Assembly: GCA_951804985.1 (NCBI GenBank)
Contig: OX638131.1
Coordinates: forward strand, 5,556,630 to 5,620,629
Origin: Dryomyza anilis
Lineage: Eukaryota > Arthropoda > Insecta > Diptera > Dryomyzidae
DNA: 64,000 bases
Reading direction: 5' to 3'
The notes below the pieces were generated by a model. It saw only the letters and a program-made list of their open reading frames with translations. It was not told the DNA's origin and did not search any database. Shown here piece after piece: positions 44,401-56,390 of this stretch. Made by a program: the position numbers and the translations under genes. Positions within the stretch are counted from its first letter, which is position 1, and every line of letters begins with the position of its first letter.

Positions 44401-45090
44401 TGCATTTTGTAGCAGACATTTCTATTGTCTACCATACTCCGCTTTTGCCTAGCTTACTTTTCCTCTTCCTAACCTCTCCTACTGCCATAGACTGCCATTT
44501 CTCTATCATTTTTTCAGTACAGCAATAAATACACTGGTTTTGTCTCAATTCCTTTATTGGTAGACGCCTTGAATTCAATTATGAAATTATTGATTTTGCG
44601 ACATTGAGATGCCGGGAGATGCATTTCTTATATTCGGATTTCGCTGAAATTATCCAGATAAATTTTTTCATACCATACACCTTTTGTGTATGTATTGGAC
44701 CTGCTATTCAAACAATATCTTAATTAAATTGAAGCGTTATCATTTAGAGATCGTTTCAAAAATTATTTAGCATTTTGTGGTAGACATTTCTATTACATAC
44801 CATATTCTGCCTTTGTCTACCTTACTTTTCGCCGTCCTAACACTTCCTAATTTAGACTGTCATTTCTCTACCATTTTTTCAAAGTAGGAAATAGGCCGGT
44901 TTTCTTTCAATTCCCTTGGAACAGTAATTCAATTTTCGAACAGCTGATTACCCGCTTTTTTTAAATTGTTGATTTTGCAAACTTTGAGGTCCCGAGAGAT
45001 ACATTTCGCATATTTGTATATCGTTGACATTCTCCACATAGATTTTTCTCATCCCATAGATCATTTTTATGTGTTGACTTTCAAATTTAA
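44401..45090 (+). repeat. Tandem duplication of a ~368-bp unit
   Basis: GCATTTTGTAGCAGACATTTCTATT at 44,402 recurs as GCATTTTGTGGTAGACATTTCTATT at 44,770, and the copies continue in parallel: TACCATACTCCG/TACCATATTCTG, CTTACTTTTC, GACTGCCATTTCTCTATCATTTTTTC/GACTGTCATTTCTCTACCATTTTTTC, GGTTTT.TTTCAATTCC, ATTGTTGATTTTGCNA, GAGATNCATTTC and TTTTTC.TACC/TCCCATA. Identity is moderate (old). The function is unknown; no coding frame is conserved between copies. Confidence 0.75.
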
Positions 45091-45401
45091 AAGATGTTTA
45101 TGCAATGTCATTCTCAGTCTAATGAGCACCTGTCCAATCAAGATGAATTTTGGATAAGAGACATGATTTTGTCAGAAACAAATTAAAAATTTAATGAGAA
45201 TGTCAGAAAAACTTTTGGTTATATAGAAAACTTGACACGAAAATAAAACTTAATTTTACAAAATATTTCCAAAAGAATGGAAGGTTCAATTGCAGGCTTG
45301 ATGAATCATGTATCCCTACATATACAAAACCTCTTTTGGCATGAGGTTAATTGAACCAAGGTTTCAGTGTTTCAACCGAAACACATTTGTTGTAACCTCA
45401 T

Positions 45402-45722
45402 GTCATTCAAATGAACGTAGTTTATTTTACTATAACCGAAATATTAGTCCGCTCAATTGCACATTCGGTTGCCTTTACCACATGATTGCATTTTTAATTC
45501 TTTAAAATTAACTTCGTGATTTTTTTATGACAATTGAGTACTTTGTTGTATCAACAAAATAACTCATTAAAATGAGCGTACTTTATTGAACTATTACCGA
45601 AATGTTAGTCCGCGCAACTGCACATTAAATTGCCGCAACCTCATGATTGCATTTTTCTTTTTGTCAAAATTGACTTTGTTATTTATTATTCCAACTAATT
45701 ACTTTGTTATATCAACAAAATA
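45402..45722 (+). repeat. Tandem duplication of a ~160-bp unit
   Basis: Two units (about 45,402-45,560 and 45,561-45,722) share TTATTNNACTATNACCGAAAT, NTTAGTCCGCNCAANTGCAC, TTGCC, CATGATTGCATTTTT and ACTTTGTTNTATCAACAAAATAA. They lie inside a longer stretch (45,290-45,905) rich in GGTTGC/GCAACC words that ends GCAACAAAACAGTTTTCTGTGTG, which could be the end of a transposon whose other end I did not find. Confidence 0.75.
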
Positions 45723-47335
45723 AGTGACTAACGACAACCTCACTTGCTCACCAACTTGAACGATCCTAGCAGACTAGGGGGCTGAAGGAGGTTGCCCTAA
45801 CCGAATTAAGACGATGTTGCAAGTACTTTATCAGTAGTTGCCAAAACCGAATAAATTGGTAGGGCAACTTAGTTGGTTGCCGCAACAAAACAGTTTTCTG
45901 TGTGCGTATTAACTACATGTTTGTCATGTAACTAATCCGTTTATGAAAAGATAAAAATAAATTAACAGATCCCAATCATGACCTTATCACCTGCTTCAGT
46001 GATAAATTTAAACTCTGTCTGTAATTCTGTTTTCAAGTTAGTTCATTTCAGTTTTTCAGGGCTGACATTTGTATTGAGGAATCATTTATTTATAATTTAA
46101 ATATGAAAACTGTCCTGCTCTGATCAGACCTGAATATTCAGAACAGAATTTAATCGTGAATTGTTGAGCGATGAGGTATTTTTAACTGGGTACCTATTTT
46201 AATAAAAATAACCATATTCACCTATTTCTGATACTCGCTGTCCCACTGTGCGACAGGACGAACATTCGTTCAGTGTGACCGTTACTTACGACAAATACAA
46301 CGAAGTGTCATCACATACTTTGATGTCGAACGACAACGACGAAGGACGACAAACCGGAAACGAAAGCGGAAATGCGGCAGCCATATTGGCAAAGATGTAT
46401 ACAAGGCGTTTATATGCTGTTGCCACATAAAGTACTCCAAGTGGCCGCCCTGGACTTGTGCATGGGTTAAAACACGACAGATACCGCAATAGAGAGAGAG
46501 CGAACAAAAACCAAAAAAAAATGCAATAATGATACAAAAACTTTCCTATAAAATGCTATGCTTGGCACAATAATAACCTCAAAACGTGTGCGGTGGTTTG
46601 GAACTTGCGTTGAAATGGCAGGCAGCAGCTCCATTATGGGGGTCTCGCCGCCGCCGCAAATGTCGTACGTGCGCAATTTTCTCAATTGTTTTAGGTTTTT
46701 CGTAGAGCTACTGAAATTTACTTGAGCCAGGCACAAGTTTAATAATTTCACATTTCAAATTCCCACAACGCATTTTATCGACATGGATGTCGTCGGCGGC
46801 GGCGATGGTATCTTATATAATATATCCAGACATTCATATATAAAATGGTGGCAGCATATGCTAAATGTTAATTTGACAAAAGTTTTAATGAAAGTCTGCT
46901 TTGCCATAAAAGTGGGCGTCACACCAACCTTTAGAAGCAAAACCCAACCTCATTCTTAATAGCAACATATCTTCATTTTGTCAATTGTTGTTGCTAAACA
47001 TAAAGTTATATTTTTTTTTTAATTCTTCTTTATCATCCGGTGATGACTTTTGTTTAGATTAATATTGTCTACATTGCTATTTGTTAAATATTGTGCCCAA
47101 TGAGGTACATTTGATGAGATAATGGGGTTTTTTTGTGTTTTCCTTAATGCTCACAATTAGCTGTAGCTTAATATGCAATTATATTTATTTTCAGAGGTTC
47201 ATAGAGAAAAGGCACAATTACTGCAATTAAAAATAATATTGCAACAGTTTATAATAAAATTCTGTATTAAATTAGAAATGTTATCAAACTTTTAACGTAC
47301 TAAAATTGTGTGCGACACAACTTTTAATGAAGACA
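45723..47335. other. Spacer, no gene
   Basis: Unique AT-rich sequence with GC-richer patches at 46,240-46,460 and 46,570-46,810 (CGTCGGCGGCGGCGATGG at about 46,790). Frames of 60-94 codons overlap on opposite strands and none has recognisable features. Confidence 0.4.
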
Positions 47336-49560
47336 TGTTTAATAAAAGCAATTAATAAATTTATTTATTCAATTTTTCAACAAAAATTACAAAATTTCAC
47401 TGAAAATTCAATTATTCACTAAAAATTCATTATTTGAATAAATTAAAATTTTCACTTAAATTAAATTTTTCATTAAAAATTCAATTTTTCACTAAGAATT
47501 CAAATTTTCACTAAAAATTCAATTTTTCACTAAAAAATCAAATTTTCACTAAAAATTAAATTTTTCACTAAATACTCAAGTTTTCACAAAAAATTCAATT
47601 TTTAACTAAAAATTTAATTTTTAATTAAAAATTCAATTTTTAACTAAAAATTTAATTTTTAACTAAAAATTCAATTTTTAACTAAAAATTCAATTTTTAA
47701 CTAAAAATTCAATTTTTAACTAAAAATTCAATTTTTAACTAAAAATTCAATTTTTAACTAAAAATTCAATTTTTAACTAAAAATTCAATTTGTCACTAAA
47801 AATTCAATTTGTCACTAAAAATTCAAATTTTCACAAAAATTCAATTTTTTACTAAAAATTTAATTTTTCACTAAAAATTAAATTTTTCACTAAAAATTCA
47901 ATTTTTCACTAAAAATTCAATTTTTCACTAAAAATTCAAATTTTCACAAAAAATTTAATTTTTAACTAAAAATTTAATTTTTTACTAAAAATTCAAATTT
48001 TAACTAAAAATTCTAATTTTAACTAAAAATTCAAATTTTCACTAGAAATTAAATTTTTCACTAAAAATTCAAGTCACTAGAAATTAAAATTTTCACTAAA
48101 AATTAAATTTTTCACTAAAAATTCAATTTTTCACTCAATATTCAATTTGTCACTAAGAATTCAACTTTCACTAAAAATTCAATTTTACACTTAAAATTCA
48201 ATTTTTCACTAAGAATTCAAATTTTCACTAAAAATGCAATTTTGCACTAAAAATGCAATTTTTAACTAAACATTTAAATTTAAAAATTTAATTTTTCACT
48301 AAAAATCAAATTTTTAACTAAAAATTCAATTTTTAACTAAAAATTCAATTTTAAACTAAAAATTCAATTTTAAACTAAAAATTCAATTTTTAACTAAAAA
48401 CTCAATTTTTAACTAAAAATTCAATTTTTAACTAAAAATTCAATTTTTAACTATATATTCAATTTTTAACTAAGAATTCAAATTTTCACTAAAAATGCAA
48501 TTTTGCACTAAAAATGCAATTTTTAACTAAACATTTAAATTTAAAAATTTAATTTTTCACTAAAAATCAAATTTTTAACTAAAAATTCAATTTTTAACTA
48601 AAAATTCAATTTTTAACTAAAAATTCAATTTTTAACTAAAAATTCAATTTTTAACTAAAAATTCAATTTTTAACTAAAAATTCAATTTTTAACTAAAAAT
48701 TCAATTTTTAACTATATATTCAATTTTTAACTAAGAATTCAAATTTTCACTAAAAATGCAATTTTGCACTAAAAATGCAATTTTTAACTAAAAATTTAAA
48801 TTTTAACTAAAAATTCAATTTTTCACTAAAAATTCGAATTTTCACTAAAAATTCAATTTTTCACTACATATTCAATTTTTCACTAAAAATTCAATTTGTC
48901 ACTAAAAATTAAATTTTTCAAAAATTCAATTTTTCAATAAAAATTCAATTTTTTATTAAAAATTCAATTTTTCACTAAAAATTAAATTTTTCACTAAAAA
49001 CTCAATTTTTCACTAAAAACTCAATTTTTCACTAAAAATTCAATTTTTCACTAAATATTCAAGTTTTCACTAATTCAATTTTTAACTAAAAATTTAATTT
49101 TTATTTAAAAATTCAATTTTTAACTAAGAATTCAATTTTTAACTAAAAATTGAATTTTTCACTAAAAATTCAAATTTTCACTAAAATTCAAATTTTCACT
49201 AAAATTCAAATTTTCAATAAAAATTTAATTTTTAACTAAAAATTCAAATATTAACTAAAAATTCTAATTTTAACTGAAAATTCAAATTTTCACTAGAAAT
49301 TAAATTTTTCACTAAAAATTCAAATTTTCACTAGAAATTAAAATTTTCACTAAAAATTCAATTTGTCACTAAAAATTCAATTTTTCACTAAAAATTCAAT
49401 TACTAATTAAAAATTCAATTACTAATTAAAAATTCATTTTTTCAGTTAGAATTTCATTTTTCAATGAAAAAATATTTTCACCAAGAATGCAATTTTTACT
49501 AATTAAAAAACAAATTAGCACTAAAAATTCCGTTATTCAATTGTTGCAATAAAAAATTAA
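47336..49560 (+). repeat. 19-bp-period array, CACTAAAAATTCAATTTTT orientation, with 261-bp higher-order repeat
   Basis: About 2.2 kb of CACTAAAAATTCAATTTTT and the subtype AACTAAAAATTCAATTTTT. The block TAAGAATTCAAATTTTCACT plus AAAAATGCAATTTTGCACT recurs at 48,210, 48,471 and 48,732: a 261-bp higher-order repeat, the third copy losing similarity after about 70 bp. The left edge is degenerate. It is the reverse complement of the array at 50,876-52,760 and of 57,841-59,490. Confidence 0.92.
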
Positions 49561-50875
49561 TTTTGCCATTTTAAAAATATGTTTTCTGCAAGATAGTAAT
49601 ACATAGAACAATTTCAGCCGCATGATTTACTGATGAGCTGTATGTTAGACTCAACTAAAACTCAGTTGGGTCCACAAACTACAAGACCCACATGCATGCC
49701 TGCCATTCGAACTGATAGATCACCGCAAACAGTCGTTTCGAAAACAATGGTAATGCTTTTAAATTGAAATAATGAAAACATATTTCTTTTTTTTTTTTTA
49801 ATTAAAAAGTAGGTAATAATGTAGAACATGCCATCGATCTACTTTCAAATGAACGCCAATAACAATGAGAAACGATTTCACACAAAATCAGGGTTTATTA
49901 TGTGAGCCAAATGAGCTCGAGCCGAACGAACGGGCATTGGTGCTCGATCGAACCGATATGCATAGCCAATCCTAACAAAAGGACACACTTTCACTCATTG
50001 TCTATGTGTCCGAGCTCACATCACAGTTGGTTGGTGTTGTGGTGATTTCAGAATGTGTGATAGGCTGTCAGAAATATGTCAAATTATTGTTACGAATCGA
50101 AATGATCGATTGATGAGCGCATAAAGTGATCTGCATGGAAATTTAAAAGCGTTTGAATAGAGTGCAATTTGTGTGGTCGAAATTTAAAAATGATTTTTTA
50201 TTTTTAATTTTAATATAACTATTAAAAATGCCATTCCCCTTTTTAAATCGCGCCGACTTTAAGCTCATCCGCGTGTAAATTGTGCCATCAAAACATTTTG
50301 ATTTGTCTCCCAACGGTTATTAATAAATCCGCCTCACCGCCTTCGTCATTAAACCGTGAGGTAATCAACAAACAGCCCTTTTGATTGTCACTGATTTAGT
50401 GCTCCGCACATAGTTTTGTCTATTGTGGTTGTTTATAAATTTGTTATCATTAAAATTTTGTTAATCTTTGTCTCGAACATAAGTCACACACACTATAAAC
50501 TTTTGAATCACACAGACGCACACATGTCTCAGCTGATTTTATGAGGATTTTCCTGCCAGGCACAGCGTCATCTGTAGTTTATGTTCGGGTTAAAATCCTA
50601 TTTGTTGCGGTGCCGGATTAACTTGGAACAGAAGTTATTTTAAGTTACTTCATGTTGACGAAATATGTTTGATGCTTGATGCGGCGGCGGCACTGTGTAT
50701 GAAACGTGAGGCTTCTTTTGATATTCGGAAGTTGTTTATGAGGTTTATAGTGTTTGGAAATGTGGTGGGTGGGTGGCTGGCAGAAGGAAGGAAGCGCCTT
50801 TGATGAAGTTGGGGCGCATCTTTGATGTGTATTAACGGAAGGTATTCATAAATTAAAACTTTTTTTTAACAAATA
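49561..50875. other. Spacer between inverted arrays, no gene
   Basis: Unique DNA, with a T-run at about 49,787-49,799 and GC-richer patches at 49,900-50,040 and 50,540-50,830. This would be the loop if the two flanking arrays paired. No coding frame of note, no RNA gene recognised. Confidence 0.45.
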
Positions 50876-52760
50876 AATAAAAAAATGAATTTTTAGTGAA
50901 TATTTGAATTTTTAGTAGAGAATGGAATATTTAGTGAAAAATTGAATTTTTATCGAATCAATATTTAGTGATAAACTGATTTTTTGTGAAAAATAGAATT
51001 TTTATTGAAAAATGGCATTTTTAATTAAAATTTTAGTGGAATTTAATTATTAGTTAAAAATAAATTTTTAATGAAAAATATAATTTTTAGTGAAAAAAAT
51101 TAATTTTAGAGAAAAATTTAATTTTAAATGAAGAATGGAATTTTTAGTGAAAAATATAATCTCTAGAGAAAAATTGAATTTATATGAAATTTGAATTTTT
51201 AGTGAAAAATTGAATTTTTAGTGAAAAATTGAATTTTTTAGTGAAAAATTGAATTTTTAGTGAAAAATTGAATTTTTAGTGAAAAATTGAATTTTTAGTG
51301 AAAAATTGAATTTTTAGTGAAAAATTGAATTTTTAGTGAAAAATTGAATTTTTAGTGAAAAATTGAATTTTTAGTGAAAAATTGAATTTTTAGTGAAAAA
51401 TTGAATTTTTAGTGAAAAATTGAATTTTTAGTGAAAAAATAAATTTTAGTGAAAAATTGAATTTTTAGTGAAAAATTGAATTTTTATGAAATTTGAATTT
51501 TTAGTGCAAAATTGAATTTTTAGTGAAAAATTTAATTTTTAGTGAAATATTGAATTTATAGTGAAAAATTGAATTTTTAGTGAAAAATTGAATTTTTAGT
51601 GAAAAATTGAATTTTTTAGTGAAAAATTGAATTTTTAGTGAAAAATTGAATTTTTAGTGAAAAATTGAATTTTTAGTGAAAAATTGAATTTTTAGTGATA
51701 AATTGAATTTTTAGTGAAAATTTGAATTTTTAGTGAAAATTTGAATTTTTAGTGAAAATTTGAATTTTTAGTGAAAAATTGAATTTTTTAGTGAAAAATT
51801 GAATTTTTAGTGAAAAATTGAATTTTTAGTGAAAAATTGAATTTTTAGTGAAAAATTGAATTTTTAGTGAAAAATTGAATTTTTAGTGAAAAATTGAATT
51901 TTTAGTGAAAAATTGAATTTTTAGTGAAAAATTGAATTTTTAGTGAAAAATTGAATTTTTAGTGATAAATTGAATTTTTAGTGAATAATTGAATTTTTAG
52001 TGAAAAATTGAATTTTAGTGAAAAATTGAATTTTAGTGAAAAATTGAATTTTAGTGATAAATTGAATTTTTAGTGAATAATTGAATTCTTAGTGAAAAAT
52101 TTAATTTTTAGTGTAAAATTTAATTTTTAGTGAAGAATTAAACTTTTAGTGAAAAATTGAATTTTTAGTGAAAAATTTTAGTTTTAGTGAAAAATTTTAT
52201 TTTTAGTGAAAAATTGAATTTTTAGTGAAAAATTTATTTTTACTGAAAAATTAAATTTTCAGTAAAAAAAACTGAATTTTTAGTAAAAAAAAATTGAATT
52301 TTTAGTGCAAAATTGAATTTTTAGTGAAAAATTGAATTTTTAGTGAAAAATTGAATTTTTAGTGAAAAATTGAATTTTTAGTAAAAAATTGAATTTTTAG
52401 TGAAAAATTGAATTTTTAGTGAAAAATTGAATTTTTAGTGAAAAATTGAATTTATAGTGAAAAATTGAATTTTTAGTGAAAAATTGAATTTTTTAGTGAA
52501 AAATTTAATTTTTAGTGAAAAATTGAATTTTTAGTGAAAAATTGAATTTTTAGTGAAAAATTGAATTTTAGTGATGAATTGAATTTATAGTGAAAAATTT
52601 AATTTTAGTGAATAGTTTAATTTTTAGTGAAAAATTTAATTTTTAGTGTAAAATTTAATTTTTAGTGAAAAATTGAACATTGAGTGAAAACAGATTTTTT
52701 GTGAATAATGGAATTTTAAGTGAAAAATTGAAATAAGTTTTTTATAAAATAAAATAAATT
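50876..52760 (-). repeat. 19-bp-period array, AAAAATTGAATTTTTAGTG orientation
   Basis: Long near-perfect runs of GTGAAAAATTGAATTTTTA (19 bp), for example 51,195-51,435, 51,585-51,720 and 51,770-51,965. Variants such as GTGATAAATTG, GTGAAAATTTG and TTTTTTAGTG come in small blocks. Edges are diverged. The orientation is opposite to 47,336-49,560 and the same as 57,841-59,490. Confidence 0.93.
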
Positions 52761-53803
52761 TTTACGTAAATGATTTGAATTTTTTGTAATTATTGAAATT
52801 GTTTTATGAGATTTGGTCCTGTCATTATTTCTATAGCTTCTTAATTATCCGACGAGCCGCATTTGAATTTCCAAGAATTTTGATTGTATATTTTACATAA
52901 ACTAATTGCAACAAGTCCGTTCGAAAACGTAGCAACTACTTAGCATAAGTTCAAAAAACCATACAACAATTATTAACCAGAGTCATCAGCAGAAAAACGT
53001 CTGCCATAAAAGTGGATTCACTCTATCATTCATGCTAATTAGTGTCCTTAATGCGTGCACAGACATGAGAGTCCTTAAAATAAAGTAAAATAAAACGCCA
53101 CATAAAGTGGCCAACGTAGAACCGAGTCGGCAATTACAAAAAATAAAACTGGACGGAGCCGAGGTAACAACCAACCAAAGTGGTGGCCAAAAAAACACCC
53201 ATGGGAGAAATTAAAAATAGAGGAAAAATTACCAAACGGCAGCAATTATGTTGATTGTAAACAAATTGCTCACGTTCCAATAAAAATACAACAAAAAAAG
53301 TACAGAATTAAAAACCTAAAACAAAGTGTTTTTTTTGGTTGGACAGAGCCTTTGCTTTGCAAGGACGAAGCAAGAGGAAGAGTGTCTTTGTGACCCAAAA
53401 GCGGTGCGAGAGTATTTCATCAAATTAATAGCATAGTCGAAGTAAATACAAATTACATCAGAGTAAAACTGGACGAAGAGATCTAATTATACTAATGGAG
53501 TGGATGGATACAACTACTATTCGACTCAGTCCTTGTTGAACTCGATTACGGATGCAATTAACTGCGAACGTAGTTGGTGCGGTGCGTGTTGCGACAGCAT
53601 AAGGACGACTCATGTCATATGGTAAAAGTCAAATAAATCGAACACCTTTTGTGTACAAAAATGAAATAAAATAAAAAAAAAACACACCGAAAAACAGTTA
53701 GATGCTGACACGCAAAGACACACAAATGTTATAAGTCAAATGGTGCTCGATAAATTAACCAAAATTAACTCTGATATAAAAAATAAAAATATTCAATAAC
53801 CCT
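52761..53803. other. Spacer, no gene
   Basis: Unique DNA with moderately GC-richer parts at 53,040-53,200 and 53,330-53,620. A 70-codon minus-strand frame at 52,986-53,198 has no recognised family. A-rich runs occur near 53,668-53,685. Confidence 0.4.
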
Positions 53804-53889
53804 AGCTGTCCCTGTCGCTCTACTTTTGTAGCGTCCCTGTTGAAAAACCCTTGAAAAAACTTTTGTAGCGCTCTTACAGAAAAACCCTT
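53804..53889. mobile_element. Solo end of the TA-flanked doubled-end transposon
   Basis: AGCTGTCCCTGTCGCTCTAC, TTTTGTAGCGTCCCTGTTGA, AAAACCC, then a second terminal motif ending ACAGAAAAACCCTT and TA at 53,890-53,891. In reverse complement it matches the left end of the element at 7,730, including the doubled terminal motif and the same spacing. The inner arm is missing, so this is a terminal fragment. A MITE-A copy starts 6 bp to the right. Confidence 0.85.
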
Positions 53890-53895
53890 TACTTT

Positions 53896-54701
53896 CACCC
53901 AGAAAAAAATACTATATAAATAATAGTTTTTTACTATTAAAAATAGTTAATAGGATAAATTATTTTTTAAATCGGAAAATACCATTAAATACTAGAAAAT
54001 ACCATGACATTGCCATTGAGTTTTTTTTTTATTTATTTTTTGTATACTATTAAATCAATAATTGTCCTATTGACCAATTTTAATGGGATTTGAGGAAATT
54101 TTTTTCTGTGTGTATTTAATAGTATTTGATGGGATTTACTTATTGAATTTCAATAGTAAAAACTATTAATTTCATGATATCTTTTTTTGAGTGTAGATAC
54201 AACATATTATTTTCCGTTTTTTCTGGAAACATTATTTAATATTTTTAAAGCTTAAAAATGGTGATTAAAATTAAAATAAACGAAAAATTCGAATTTTTGT
54301 ATAAGGTAACCAAAAACATACATTTATTATCATAATAAACTAAAAAAAAAAATAAAAAAAGAATTGAGTATGCTGTTTCTAAAGCAGAAATTCATCAGTA
54401 TTTTCAATAATTTCAAGTTCGATTTTCTAGTAAATCTAGAAAAATGTGTACAGCTCATTGAAATCTGTCCATTCCGGAACTTTGAGTACGAAATATATAA
54501 AACACGGTCAAATAACATAAAGAAGTATATAAAAATCTCAAAATATGTTAAAAATTATAAATCTTAAAAATAAAAGAGAATTTAAATCTTATATAACTTT
54601 TCATTTCGTTAAAATTTTGTTAAAATATAAAAATATTGTTATGAAAAAAATTATAGTGAAAATTTCAATACGAAACTTTTTGGCACATACGGATTTATTA
54701 T
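53896..54701 (+). repeat. Tandem segmental duplication, copy 1 (806 bp), starting with a MITE-A copy
   Basis: Begins with a 219-bp MITE-A copy (53,896-54,114, CACCCAGAAAAAAATAC ... TTTTTTTCTGTGTGTA). Then comes a MITE-A-related fragment to GAGTGTA at 54,195, and about 500 bp of AT-rich sequence with TACAACATATTATTTTCCG, GAGTATGCTGTTTCTAAAGC, ATGTGTACAGCTCATTGAAA and AAACTTTTTGGCACATACGG. The 67-codon plus frame at 54,364-54,567 is preserved in copy 2 with few changes, but high overall identity explains that without selection. Confidence 0.9.
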
Positions 54702-54770
54702 AGCTAACTTTGAAGACATACACACTTCGAAAAAATCTCATAAAATCCCATTAAAATTTGTCAACAGATA

Positions 54771-55588
54771 CACCCAGAAAAAAATACTATATAAATAATA
54801 GTTTATTACTATTAAAAATAGTCAATAGGATATATTATTATTTTAATAGGAAAATACCATTAAATACTAGAAAATACCATAACATTGCCATTGAGTTTTT
54901 TTTTGATTTATTTTTTGTATACTATTAAATCAATAATTGTCCTATTGACCAATTTTTATGGGATTTGAGGGAATTTTTTACTGTGTGTATTTAATAGTAT
55001 TTGATGGAATTTACTTATTGAATTTCAATATTGAATTTCAATAGTAAAAACTATTAATTTTCTGATTTCTTTTTTTGAGTGCAGATACAACATATTATTT
55101 TCCGTTTTTTCTGGAAACATTAATTAATATTTCTAAAGCTTAAAAATGATGATTAAAATTAAAATAAACGAAAAATTCGAATTTTTGTATAAGGTTACCA
55201 AAACCATACATTTATTATCATAATAAACTAAAAAAAAAAATAAAAAAAAATTGAGTATGCTGTTTCTAAAACAGAAATTCATCAGTATTTTCAAAAATTT
55301 CAAGTTCGATTTTCTAGTAAATCTTGAAAAATGTGTACAGCTCATTGAAATATGTCCCTTCCGTAACTTTGAGTACGAAATATATAAAACACGGTCAAAT
55401 AACATAAAGAAGTATATAAAAATCTCAAAATATGTAAAAAATTATAAATCTTAAAAATAAAAGAGAATTTAAATCGTATATAACTTTTCATTTCGTTAGA
55501 TTTTTGTTAAAATATAAAAATATTGTTATGAAAAAAATTATAGTGAAAATTTCAATACGAAACTTTTTGGCACATACGGATTTATTAT
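54771..55588 (+). repeat. Tandem segmental duplication, copy 2 (818 bp)
   Basis: Repeats copy 1 from CACCCAGAAAAAAATAC (MITE-A again 219 bp, 54,771-54,989) to GGCACATACGGATTTATTAT. The start offset is 875 bp and the end offset 887 bp; one visible gain is a duplicated TTGAATTTCAATA near 55,018-55,042. The 69-bp spacer (54,702-54,770) contains TCATAAAATCCCATTAAAAT, a MITE-A end in reverse orientation. Homologous MITE ends may have mediated the duplication (inference). Confidence 0.9.
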
Positions 55589-56390
55589 GAAAAAACTAGA
55601 CGTTCTAGGAACAAACTGTGAATATACGTATAAAGCACAATGTCTCAGTTATTTGTTAAAATAATTCAAAAAAATAATTTATGCGCAAAAATTATTTTTA
55701 GAGAAAAAAACTTTAGTGAAATTTCCATACTGAATTTTTTGTCCTGTACAGAATATGCCCTACATGATTTATTATGAAAAAACTATACATTTTAGAATTA
55801 AAGTATAAACATATAAATAAAGTACAATATATCAGCTATTTTTTTAAATAATAAAAAAAATTATGTAAATGCGAAATTCGCTGACTATTTTGAATTTCCA
55901 ATTGAACATCAACATGTACTTCATTTTTCTGTCTCGTCCGAATCGAACACTATTTAATTTTTTTTGTATTTGAACCAGCGTATAGAATATTCAAATTTTT
56001 TAGAATATTTTCTAGGATTTTAATTACTAATTGTATAAAAAAAATCAAGTAAGTTAATTAATTTTTCATTGCGATATTAATGATTTAAGCACATGAGTGT
56101 TCCGCCCGGTATCCCAGGAAATGCCCATATGCTATTCGACAAAAGTAACTTTAAGAATGGTATGTTTAAAGTAAAATCATATTTGTATTTTTATCATCAT
56201 TATCATTTTACTTCACAGAATCTATATTTCCAATTTTTTTTGTTTGTTTTTGTTTTATTTCAACCACCAAATTACAATACCTGTCACTGTTAAATTATTT
56301 CTGCAGCATAACTTATCAGCTTAAAATCACTGTAATTGGTTAGATAGTACAGGAAATGAACTGGTCTATCATTCTAAATAATAAAAAATG
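55589..56390. repeat. Diverged internal repeat and dispersed-repeat copy in spacer
   Basis: GATTTATTATGAAAAAACTA occurs at about 55,578 and 55,778, each followed by similar CATTTTAG/CGTTCTAG, TATAAA, GTACAATATATCAG/GCACAATGTCTCAG and TTAAATAAT blocks, a roughly 200-bp diverged repeat. At 56,041-56,230 lies the partner of the repeat at 1-345. The 66-codon frame at 56,093-56,293 has no recognised family. No gene called. Confidence 0.5.

Noticed and set aside
54364..55454. Similar 67-codon frames at 54,364 and 55,251, suggestive of a duplicated small gene
   Set aside because: They lie in a young tandem duplication where all DNA is nearly identical; both strands keep comparable frames and there is no protein signature.
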